This document shows, piece after piece, positions 1 to 6,278 of a stretch of DNA of 7,258 bases. The stretch is from an uncultured Granulicatella sp. Its GTDB lineage: Bacteria; Bacillota; Bacilli; Lactobacillales; Aerococcaceae. The notes under the pieces are model-generated. The model worked only from the letters and a program-made list of their open reading frames with translations. It was not told the DNA's origin and did not search any database. The stretch covers positions 1-7,258 of the forward strand of contig URWJ01000068.1 in NCBI GenBank assembly GCA_900551535.1. Direction: 5' to 3'. Both the position numbers and the translations under genes were made by a program. The first letter of the stretch is position 1, and each line of letters starts with the position of its first letter.

Positions 1-1258
1 AGTCATTGCATTTTTATTTGTATTTAGTATTATCGTGATTATTCATGAATTTGGGCATTACTATTTTGCCAAAAAAGCAGGGATATTAGTCCGTGAATTT
101 GCAATTGGTATGGGACCAAAAATCTTCCAAGTCCGTAAAGGTGAAACAGTGTATACGCTACGCTTACTACCGATTGGTGGATATGTTCGTATGGCAGGGC
201 ATGATGAAGATGAACAAGAAATTAAACCAGGGATGATGATTACAATCGTTCTTGACAGTGAGAATGTTGTTCAAAAATTAAACTTTGACGATAAAATCAT
301 TATCGAGAATTCAGTCCCTTTCCAAATTGAAGATGCAGATTTGCATAAAGACATGACATTAACTGGATACTTCATTAATTCAGAAGAGAAGGTTACATTA
401 TCTGTTTCGAAGACTGCAACGATTATTGAGTCAGATGGAACAGAGGTCGTTGTTGCGCCAGTTGAGCGTCAGTTCAATTCGGCAACATTGTGGAATAGAA
501 TTAAAACAAACGCTGCTGGTCCGATGAACAACTTTATTTTATCCATTTTAGTATTCATCATTGTCGGGTTCATGCAAGGTGGAGTTCCATCTAATGATGC
601 GATTATCGGTCAAGTAACGGATGATTCTGCAGCCTTTGTAGCAGGCTTAAAAGAGGGAGACAAAGTCATTTCTATTGATGGAATTGAAATCCACTCATGG
701 GATGAAATGACAAAAATTGTCCGTTCAAGTGCGGATAAAGCTCTATCTGTTTCGATTGAACGTAATGGTAAAACAGAGGAAGTCCAAGTAACACCAAAAG
801 CAGTTGAAGCGTCGGACGGTTCAAAAATTGGACAATTTGGCGTCACAAGAATTCTTAAAAATGATATTCTTTCCATTATTGCTTATGGATTTACACAAAC
901 TGTTTCAGTAGTTGTCTTAGTTCTATCCGCATTAGGGTCGCTATTTACTCGTGGGTTTAATTTAAATCAACTAGGTGGACCGGTTGCTATTTATTCTATG
1001 ACATCGCAAGTGGCTAAAAATGGGTTCATTGATTTACTTGCTTTCATGGGAATGATTAGTGCCAACCTTGGAGTAATGAACCTTTTACCAATTCCAGCAC
1101 TTGATGGTGGAAAACTAGTTCTGAATGTTATCGAAGGAATTCGTAAGAAACCACTCGATCCAGAAAAAGAAGGTTATTTAACGATTGCAGGAGCTATTTT
1201 CCTTTTTGCGTTAATGCTTCTTGTGACATGGAACGATATTATGAAATTATTTAATTAG
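1..1258 (+). CDS. rseP: RseP/Eep-family site-2 intramembrane zinc metalloprotease, 5' partial
   Basis: This membrane protease cleaves transmembrane segments of its substrates. Family members act in regulated proteolysis of anti-sigma factors, and the enterococcal homologue Eep processes peptide-pheromone precursors and signal-peptide remnants. The frame is open from position 2, upstream of the GTG at 35, and the extra codons form the hydrophobic first membrane helix, so the gene is cut by the window edge and that GTG is not the start. By comparison with Eep, only about three to six codons are missing. Counting from position 2, the HEFGH zinc motif is at residues 15-19, GPMNNF near 173-178 at the start of the second helix, a PDZ domain at about 198-265, and the LDGG motif with the third zinc ligand (Asp368) in a later helix. 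A final helix near 391-410 ends in VTWNDI. All catalytic residues are present, so it should be active. The 418 visible residues match the family length of about 420. It stops at TAG, 61 nt before polC. Confidence 0.97.
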   Translation, partial: VIAFLFVFSIIVIIHEFGHYYFAKKAGILVREFAIGMGPKIFQVRKGETVYTLRLLPIGGYVRMAGHDEDEQEIKPGMMITIVLDSENVVQKLNFDDKIIIENSVPFQIEDADLHKDMTLTGYFINSEEKVTLSVSKTATIIESDGTEVVVAPVERQFNSATLWNRIKTNAAGPMNNFILSILVFIIVGFMQGGVPSNDAIIGQVTDDSAAFVAGLKEGDKVISIDGIEIHSWDEMTKIVRSSADKALSVSIERNGKTEEVQVTPKAVEASDGSKIGQFGVTRILKNDILSIIAYGFTQTVSVVVLVLSALGSLFTRGFNLNQLGGPVAIYSMTSQVAKNGFIDLLAFMGMISANLGVMNLLPIPALDGGKLVLNVIEGIRKKPLDPEKEGYLTIAGAIFLFALMLLVTWNDIMKLFN

Positions 1259-1260
1259 AC

Positions 1261-1296
1261 AAGAGAGTGTCTCTACGATGGTGGAGCACTCTTCTT
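1261..1296 (+). other. Imperfect hairpin between rseP and polC, possible weak terminator or RNA processing site
   Basis: Two nucleotides after the rseP stop, GAGAGTG (1263-1269) pairs with CACTCTT (1287-1293), with one G-T pair at the base. After a single bulged T (1270), CTCT (1271-1274) continues pairing with GGAG (1283-1286), again with one G-T pair, leaving an 8-nt loop. The stem is followed only by TTCTTATG and not by a real T-tract, so efficient intrinsic termination is doubtful. It may instead reduce readthrough, stabilise the end of the rseP message or mark a processing site between two genes needed at different levels. The pairing is directly visible; the function is inferred. Confidence 0.5.
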
Positions 1297-1307
1297 ATGT
1301 AATAAAA

Positions 1308-1314
1308 AAGGAGG
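1308..1314 (+). promoter_or_regulatory. polC ribosome binding site that decides the start
   Basis: AAGGAGG is a perfect anti-16S match placed 5 nt before the ATG at 1320. It lies inside the reading frame opened by an earlier in-frame ATG at 1278. That earlier ATG sits in the loop of the upstream hairpin and lacks a comparable Shine-Dalgarno sequence. The site therefore fixes the polC start at 1320, giving an N-terminus beginning MSQSQKDL. Confidence 0.93.
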
Positions 1315-1319
1315 AAACC

Positions 1320-4300
1320 ATGAGTCAATCACAAAAAGATTTAATGAAAAAAGTGATCGAGCAATTTAATATTGCTGACACTAGTATTTTTTCTCCGGAA
1401 TTTGATGAAGCAAAATTAGTTCGAATTGATATCTCTAAGTTAGATAAAACATGGACGTTTCATATTCAAAATCCAGTCATTTTTATGTATGAAAAATTCA
1501 GACTGTTTACTGATGCTTTAAATGATACTTACCGTCAATTCGGTGGGAAAGCTGTTATTACAACAGATGAAGGTGCAGAAGTAACAGAAGAACTAGTTGA
1601 ATCCTATTGGGAATATGTATTAGAGACATTGAAGGATGAATCTGCGGTTTCTCATCAAATTTTTGCGGATCAAACTCCAAAGTATGAGAAAAATCAAATT
1701 AAACTTCATTGCCCGAACGAATTAACGAAGACGCATTTAATGAATAATTGCGTTCCAAAAATTCAACAAGCTTATATCGAAGCAGGATTTCCTAAACTAG
1801 GAGTTCAAATCCATGTGGATGGTGAGTTGCAGGACCGATTGGCAGAAGAGTTTATTCAAAAAGAACAACAGATTGAACAGGCATTTAACGAAGCTCAAAA
1901 AGCAGCACAACTAGCAGCTGCTCAAGCTCCACAAAGAAAATCAGCCAGTGCTAACTCTTCGAAACCAGAAGGCGTCATTTACGGTAAACCTATCAAATCC
2001 AATAGTGAAGTTCGTGCGCTTGCTGATATTTTCGAAGAAGAGCGCAATGTTGTAATCGAAGGGAAGATTTTTGATATTGAACTTCGTCGCGGTAAAGCCA
2101 AAGGGAAGTTGTTCGGAAATATTAAATTAACGGACTATACATCTTCCATCAGTGCGACTTTATTCCCATCAACTCCTGAAGATGAACAAGCGCTTGAAGG
2201 CTTGAAAAAGGGGACATGGGTTAGAGCGTTCGGTACGATTGAAGTGAATAAGTTCTCTCAAGAATTAGGAATGATTATTCGCGATATGAACGCTGTGAAC
2301 CATGAAGGTAGAAAAGACAAAGCAGAAGGCGAAAAACGCGTTGAGTTGCACATGCACACGAATATGTCAGTGATGGATGCGACGAATTCTCCAAGTGATT
2401 TGATTAGTCAAGCGGCTAAATGGGGACATAAGGCAATTGCGATTACAGATCACGCCAATTTACAGGCCTACCCAGAAGCACATGGCGCTGGTAAGAAAAA
2501 CGGCATTAAAATTTTATACGGATTAGAAGGAAATATCGTTGATGACCACGTGAATGTAGCCTATAATCCGCAACATATTTTATTAGAAGATGCGACTTAT
2601 GTGGTCTTTGACGTGGAGACAACAGGGCTTTCTGCGATTTATGACAGCATCATCGAGCTAGCCGCCGTTAAAATGAAAAACGGTGTCGTGGTTGACAAGT
2701 TTGAAGAATTTATTGATCCAGGCCACCCATTATCTGCAACAACCATTCAGTTAACAGGAATTACTGATGAGATGGTTAGAGGTTCTAAATCTGTAGAACA
2801 AGTCTTAAAAGAATTCCACGAATTTTCTAAAGATTGCATCCTTGTTGCGCATAACGCAAGTTTCGATATGGGCTTCTTAAATACAGGATACGAAAATGTG
2901 GGAATTCCAAAAACAAATCAACCAGTTATCGATACTCTGGAATTGTCTCGTATGCTTCACCCACAACTGAAGTCTCATCGTTTAAATACTTTAGCGAAAC
3001 GTTATAATGTTGCACTTGAACAACATCACCGTGCTGTGTATGACTCTGAAACGACAGGTTACTTATGCCATATCTTCTTAAAAGAAGCAGCGACAGAGCA
3101 TAATTTGTTGTATCACGATGAATTAAACACCAACATTCATCCAGAGGAAGTCTTTAAGAATGGACGTCCATTCCATGCGACGATCTTTGCAAAAGACCAA
3201 GCTGGATTGAAAGAATTGTTCAAGGTCGTATCTCAATCCAATATTGAGTACTATTACCGTGTTCCTCGTATTTTAAGAAGTATGCTTTCAAGCCGTCGTG
3301 ATTCATTCTTACTAGGATCAGGATGCGCTGAAGGTGAAGTTTTCGAAGCGATGATGCAAAAAGGATATAACGAGGCTAAAGAAAAGGCTAAATTCTATGA
3401 CTATATTGAAATTATGCCAAAAGCCATCTATCGTCCTTTAATCAAAAAAGAATTAATTCGTAATGAGCACCACTTAGAAGAAATCATTCAAAACTTAGTT
3501 CGTCTTGGGGAAGAATTAGGGAAACCAGTTGTAGCAACAGGGAACGTTCACTACTTAAATCCAGAAGACAAGATTTATCGTGAGATTCTTCTAACCTCAT
3601 TGAACAATGGTGTTCCTCAAGAATATCCTGATGCTCATTTAAGAACCACAGACGAAATGCTGAAAGAATTTGCGTTCCTCGGGGAAGAAAAAGCTTATGA
3701 AGTGGTCGTGACGAACTCAAATTGGGTTAGCGAACAATTGGAAGAAATTACTCCAGTTAAAGATGAGTTATTTACTCCTAAAATTGAAGGTGCCGCTGAT
3801 GAAATCACTAAATTGAGTTACGATAAAGCACATGAATGGTATGGAAATCCTTTACCAAAAATTGTGGAGGATCGTATTAAAAAAGAGCTAAAGAGTATTA
3901 TTGGAAATGGTTTTTCGGTAATTTATTTAATTGCTCAAAAACTTGTATTAAAGAGTAATCAGGACGGGTATTTGGTTGGATCACGTGGGTCGGTTGGTTC
4001 ATCCTTGGTAGCTACTTTAACTGGAATTACTGAAGTGAATCCATTAGCGCCACACTATCGTTGTCCTCAATGTCAATTGTCAGAATTCTTTGATGATGGA
4101 TCAGTAGGCTCAGGTTTTGATTTACCTGAGAAGAACTGTCCAAGATGTAATACGAGGATGGTTAAAGATGGACACGACATTCCGTTTGAAACCTTCCTAG
4201 GATTCTACGGAGATAAAGTTCCCGATATCGATTTAAACTTTAGTGGGGAATATCAACCACAAGCTCATAACTATACAAAAGTACTGTTCGGTGAAGATTA

Positions 4301-5654
4301 TGTCTATCGTGCAGGTACAATTAGTACGGTTGCCGATAAGACAGCCTTTGGGTATGTAAAGGGATATGAGCGTGACTTAGGCTTAGAGTTCCGTCAAGCT
4401 GAAATTGAACGCTTAGCGAGCGGGTGTACGGGAGTTAAGAGAAGTACAGGTCAGCACCCGGGTGGGATTATTGTAATCCCAGATTATATGGACGTGTATG
4501 ATTTTACGCCAATTCAATACCCAGCCGATGATTTGAGTGCTGAGTGGAGAACAACACACTTTGACTTCCACTCAATTCATGATAATGTATTAAAACTCGA
4601 TATTCTTGGACACGATGATCCGACTGTGATTCGTATGTTACAAGACTTATCAGGAATGGATCCAAAATCGATTCCACCAGATGATCCTGAAGTAATGAAA
4701 ATCTTTGGTGGTACTGAAGTGTTAGGAGTGACTCCTGAACAAATCGATTCCAATACAGGGACACTTGGTATTCCAGAATTTGGGACTAAATTTGTTCGTG
4801 GAATGTTAGAACAAACAAAACCTTCAACATTTACTGAATTACTTCAAATTTCTGGGTTGTCACACGGTACTGACGTATACCTTGGAAATGCCGAAGAGTT
4901 GATTCGACTTCATAATATCCCGCTCGCCGACGTTATCGGTTGTCGTGACGACATCATGGTGTATTTAATCCATAAAGGCGTTGAAGAAGGGATTGCCTTT
5001 AAAATCATGGAAGGAGTCCGTAAAGGGAAAGGGATCCCTGATGACTTCCAAGCGATTATGAGAGAAAACAATGTACCAGAATGGTATATCCAATCGTGCT
5101 TGAAGATTAAATATATGTTCCCGAAAGCCCACGCGGCGGCTTACGTTTTAATGGCGTTACGTGTAGCTTGGTTTAAAGTTCATAAACCATTGTTATACTA
5201 CTGTGCTTATTTCTCAGTGCGTGCGCAAGATTTCGATATCGTTGCCATGTCACAAGGGAAAGAGATGATTAAGAAACGTATTAAAGAAATTCGTGAAAAA
5301 GGAATGGAAGCAAGTACAAAAGAACAAAACTTATTAACCGTTCTCGAATTAGCCAACGAGATGGTTGAACGTGGTTTCCACTTCAAGATGGTCGACGTGG
5401 ATAAATCTGAAGCAAGTAACTTTGTGATTGAAGGTGATTCACTCATCGCACCGTTTAGAGCGATTCAAGGATTAGGGTTAAACGTAGCCAACAAAATCGT
5501 TGAAGCGAGACAAGAACAACCTTTCTTATCGAAGAAAGACTTAGCGACACGTGGTAAAGTGTCTAAGACACTCATAGACTATATGACAGAAAATAAAGTC
5601 CTAGATCACTTACCGGATGAAAATCAATTATCGTTATTCGATGATTTGTTCTAA
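1320..5654 (+). CDS. polC: DNA polymerase III PolC-type alpha subunit with proofreading exonuclease
   Basis: This is the main replicative DNA polymerase of low-GC Gram-positives, combining synthesis with 3'-5' proofreading at the fork. The 1444 residues match the usual length of about 1435-1470. An N-terminal region (1 to about 180) is followed by a charged, Ala/Gln-rich helical linker (about 180-218) and an OB fold (about 219-330). The PHP domain opens with HMH at 344-346 and TDH at 376-378, and is interrupted by a DnaQ-like exonuclease with Asp431/Glu433, Asp516, His570 and Asp575, a complete DEDDh set. PHP resumes after about 590. The polymerase core has a four-cysteine zinc site (915, 918, 940, 943), PDIDLNF with catalytic Asp969 and Asp971, QHPGG at 1045-1049 and the third Asp at 1094. 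The last residues contain QLSLF (1436-1440), the sliding-clamp binding motif. Nothing essential is missing. No convincing promoter of its own is visible, so it is probably cotranscribed with rseP. Confidence 0.99.
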   Translation: MSQSQKDLMKKVIEQFNIADTSIFSPEFDEAKLVRIDISKLDKTWTFHIQNPVIFMYEKFRLFTDALNDTYRQFGGKAVITTDEGAEVTEELVESYWEYVLETLKDESAVSHQIFADQTPKYEKNQIKLHCPNELTKTHLMNNCVPKIQQAYIEAGFPKLGVQIHVDGELQDRLAEEFIQKEQQIEQAFNEAQKAAQLAAAQAPQRKSASANSSKPEGVIYGKPIKSNSEVRALADIFEEERNVVIEGKIFDIELRRGKAKGKLFGNIKLTDYTSSISATLFPSTPEDEQALEGLKKGTWVRAFGTIEVNKFSQELGMIIRDMNAVNHEGRKDKAEGEKRVELHMHTNMSVMDATNSPSDLISQAAKWGHKAIAITDHANLQAYPEAHGAGKKNGIKILYGLEGNIVDDHVNVAYNPQHILLEDATYVVFDVETTGLSAIYDSIIELAAVKMKNGVVVDKFEEFIDPGHPLSATTIQLTGITDEMVRGSKSVEQVLKEFHEFSKDCILVAHNASFDMGFLNTGYENVGIPKTNQPVIDTLELSRMLHPQLKSHRLNTLAKRYNVALEQHHRAVYDSETTGYLCHIFLKEAATEHNLLYHDELNTNIHPEEVFKNGRPFHATIFAKDQAGLKELFKVVSQSNIEYYYRVPRILRSMLSSRRDSFLLGSGCAEGEVFEAMMQKGYNEAKEKAKFYDYIEIMPKAIYRPLIKKELIRNEHHLEEIIQNLVRLGEELGKPVVATGNVHYLNPEDKIYREILLTSLNNGVPQEYPDAHLRTTDEMLKEFAFLGEEKAYEVVVTNSNWVSEQLEEITPVKDELFTPKIEGAADEITKLSYDKAHEWYGNPLPKIVEDRIKKELKSIIGNGFSVIYLIAQKLVLKSNQDGYLVGSRGSVGSSLVATLTGITEVNPLAPHYRCPQCQLSEFFDDGSVGSGFDLPEKNCPRCNTRMVKDGHDIPFETFLGFYGDKVPDIDLNFSGEYQPQAHNYTKVLFGEDYVYRAGTISTVADKTAFGYVKGYERDLGLEFRQAEIERLASGCTGVKRSTGQHPGGIIVIPDYMDVYDFTPIQYPADDLSAEWRTTHFDFHSIHDNVLKLDILGHDDPTVIRMLQDLSGMDPKSIPPDDPEVMKIFGGTEVLGVTPEQIDSNTGTLGIPEFGTKFVRGMLEQTKPSTFTELLQISGLSHGTDVYLGNAEELIRLHNIPLADVIGCRDDIMVYLIHKGVEEGIAFKIMEGVRKGKGIPDDFQAIMRENNVPEWYIQSCLKIKYMFPKAHAAAYVLMALRVAWFKVHKPLLYYCAYFSVRAQDFDIVAMSQGKEMIKKRIKEIREKGMEASTKEQNLLTVLELANEMVERGFHFKMVDVDKSEASNFVIEGDSLIAPFRAIQGLGLNVANKIVEARQEQPFLSKKDLATRGKVSKTLIDYMTENKVLDHLPDENQLSLFDDLF

Positions 5655-5665
5655 TATCACAATAG

Positions 5666-5695
5666 TTGGTATTTTAACAAAGTATATGGTATACT
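5666..5695 (+). promoter_or_regulatory. Extended -10 SigA-type promoter for rimP-nusA
   Basis: TATACT (5690-5695) is a 5/6 match to the -10 consensus and is preceded by TG at 5687-5688, the extended -10 position. TTGGTA (5666-5671), a 4/6 match to the -35 consensus, lies 18 bp upstream. Transcription would start near 5701-5703, giving a leader of roughly 85 nt before the rimP ATG. It begins 11 nt after the polC stop, so the rimP-nusA operon can be expressed independently of polC. The elements are visible; promoter activity is inferred. Confidence 0.75.
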
Positions 5696-5704
5696 AACAA
5701 AGTA
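5667..5704 (+). repeat. Tandem 18-bp direct repeat, 20-bp period, across the rimP promoter
   Basis: Copy one (5667-5684) begins TGGTATTTTAAC and copy two (5687-5704) begins TGGTATACTAAC. Both end AAAGTA, and they match at 16 of 18 positions. The two differences, TT versus AC, are what make the second copy a good -10 box. The 20-bp spacing places equivalent bases about two helical turns apart, on the same DNA face. The repeat covers most of the -35 box, the spacer, the -10 box and the probable start site. It could be a duplicated regulator site or a local sequence duplication that created the promoter; the sequence does not decide this. Confidence 0.8.
5681..5695. promoter_or_regulatory. Palindrome over the -10 element, possible operator
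   Basis: AGTATA (5681-5686) and TATACT (5690-5695) are exact inverted repeats separated by TGG. The right arm is the -10 box itself. A dimeric protein bound here would block RNA polymerase, so an operator is possible. However, -10-like sequences are partly self-complementary, and a 6-bp palindrome can arise by chance in AT-rich DNA. No known regulator motif is recognised. Confidence 0.35.
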
Positions 5705-5721
5705 GAATAGTAGTTGAGAGG

Positions 5722-5749
5722 AGAGTGAGCGGAAACGCTCACTCTTTTT
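5722..5749 (+). terminator. Intrinsic terminator/attenuator in the rimP-nusA leader
   Basis: AGAGTGAGCG (5722-5731) pairs perfectly over 10 bp with CGCTCACTCT (5736-5745) around a GAAA tetraloop of the GNRA type. A run of five Ts (5745-5749) follows directly. This is a textbook intrinsic terminator lying downstream of the rimP promoter and 36 nt before the rimP start, so transcripts from both polC and the local promoter must pass it. NusA autoregulation by NusA-dependent attenuation has been described for the corresponding operon in B. subtilis, which makes this a likely attenuator as well as a polC terminator. No obvious strong antiterminator stem was found in the short leader. Confidence 0.85.
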
Positions 5750-5770
5750 ATCGACATGGACTCAAGTAGC

Positions 5771-5778
5771 AAGGAGGT
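5771..5778 (+). promoter_or_regulatory. rimP ribosome binding site that decides the start
   Basis: AAGGAGGT is a full-length anti-16S match, 7-8 nt before the ATG at 5786. An in-frame ATG at 5756 would add ten residues, but it directly follows the terminator T-tract and has no Shine-Dalgarno sequence. Its reading frame would run through this site. The start at 5786 is therefore preferred. Confidence 0.92.
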
Positions 5779-5785
5779 TGAGGCT

Positions 5786-6259
5786 ATGAGTAAAGTAACT
5801 GAGACGGTAACAGAGCTTACTAAAGAGGTCATCGAAAAAGAAGGCTTTGAGTTATTCGACTTAGAATTTGTAAAAGAAGGAAAGAATTGGTTTCTACGTT
5901 TTTACTTAGATAAACCAGGCGGAATCGATTTAGATGACTGCGCGTTTATGAGTGAAAAATTTAGTGAAATTCTTGATGCACAAGATCCTGATCCAATTCC
6001 ACAAGCTTACTTCTTAGAAGTTTCTTCACCAGGTGCAGAGCGCCCGTTAAGAAACGAGGAAGAATTAAAAGCAGCGATTGGTTCATATGTACACTTATCG
6101 TTTTATCAAAACGTAGAAGGTGAGAAATTCCTTGAAGGAACTCTTCTTTCAGTCGATGAAGAAACGGTAACGTTGAAGGTACAAATCAAAACAAGAACAA
6201 AAGAATTCACCATTGATCGTAAGAATATTGCAAAAGCACGTCTTGCAATCAAATTCTAA
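5786..6259 (+). CDS. rimP: Ribosome maturation factor RimP
   Basis: RimP (YlxS in Bacillus) is a cytoplasmic factor needed for maturation of the 30S ribosomal subunit. The 157-residue acidic protein has the family's two-domain form. The N-terminal alpha/beta domain covers about residues 1-85 and contains GFELFDLEFVKEG and a LDKPGGI-like turn. The signature EVSSPG (78-83), followed closely by RPL (86-88), marks the junction. A C-terminal SH3-like beta barrel of about 70 residues follows, ending in ARLAIKF. Length, motif and position directly before nusA all agree. The start is set by the strong ribosome binding site just upstream. It is the first gene after a promoter and terminator-like leader, and is separated from nusA by 19 nt, so the two are clearly one operon. 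No truncation or unusual residue is seen. Confidence 0.97.
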   Translation: MSKVTETVTELTKEVIEKEGFELFDLEFVKEGKNWFLRFYLDKPGGIDLDDCAFMSEKFSEILDAQDPDPIPQAYFLEVSSPGAERPLRNEEELKAAIGSYVHLSFYQNVEGEKFLEGTLLSVDEETVTLKVQIKTRTKEFTIDRKNIAKARLAIKF

Positions 6260-6275
6260 GGAGTAAAGGAGTAAA
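6258..6275 (+). promoter_or_regulatory. Tandem Shine-Dalgarno sequences before nusA
   Basis: The octamer GGAGTAAA occurs twice in direct succession (6260-6267 and 6268-6275), giving AAGGAG at 6258-6263 overlapping the rimP stop and AAAGGAG at 6265-6271. The second lies 7 nt before the nusA ATG at 6279 and is the likely functional site. The first is 15 nt away, too far for optimal use, and may act as a standby site for ribosomes that have just finished rimP. Confidence 0.75.
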
Positions 6276-6278
6276 CAC

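Noticed and set aside
1221..1250. Possible promoter for polC at the end of rseP (TATTAT at 1237-1242, TTGTGA at 1221-1226)
   Set aside because: The two elements are only 10 bp apart and no -35-like sequence lies 16-18 bp upstream of TATTAT. AT-rich coding sequence explains the match.
35..1258. Start of rseP at the GTG at position 35
   Set aside because: The frame is open upstream to position 2 and the upstream codons encode the hydrophobic helix that precedes HEFGH in all family members. A start here would remove the first membrane segment.
1278..1319. 14-residue N-terminal extension of PolC from the ATG at 1278
   Set aside because: The ATG lies in the loop of the rseP-polC hairpin, has no good Shine-Dalgarno, and the extension reads through the perfect AAGGAGG that serves the ATG at 1320.
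1857..1975. Ala/Gln-rich stretch in PolC as a possible insertion
   Set aside because: It falls at the usual variable linker between the N-terminal region and the OB fold of PolC, keeps the frame and does not alter total length beyond the family range.
2580..3090. Exonuclease domain splitting the PHP domain as a novel fusion
   Set aside because: An exonuclease inserted in the PHP domain is the standard architecture of all PolC-type polymerases.
5756..5785. Ten-residue N-terminal extension of RimP from the ATG at 5756
   Set aside because: The ATG follows the terminator T-tract without a ribosome binding site, and its frame runs through the strong AAGGAGGT used by the ATG at 5786.
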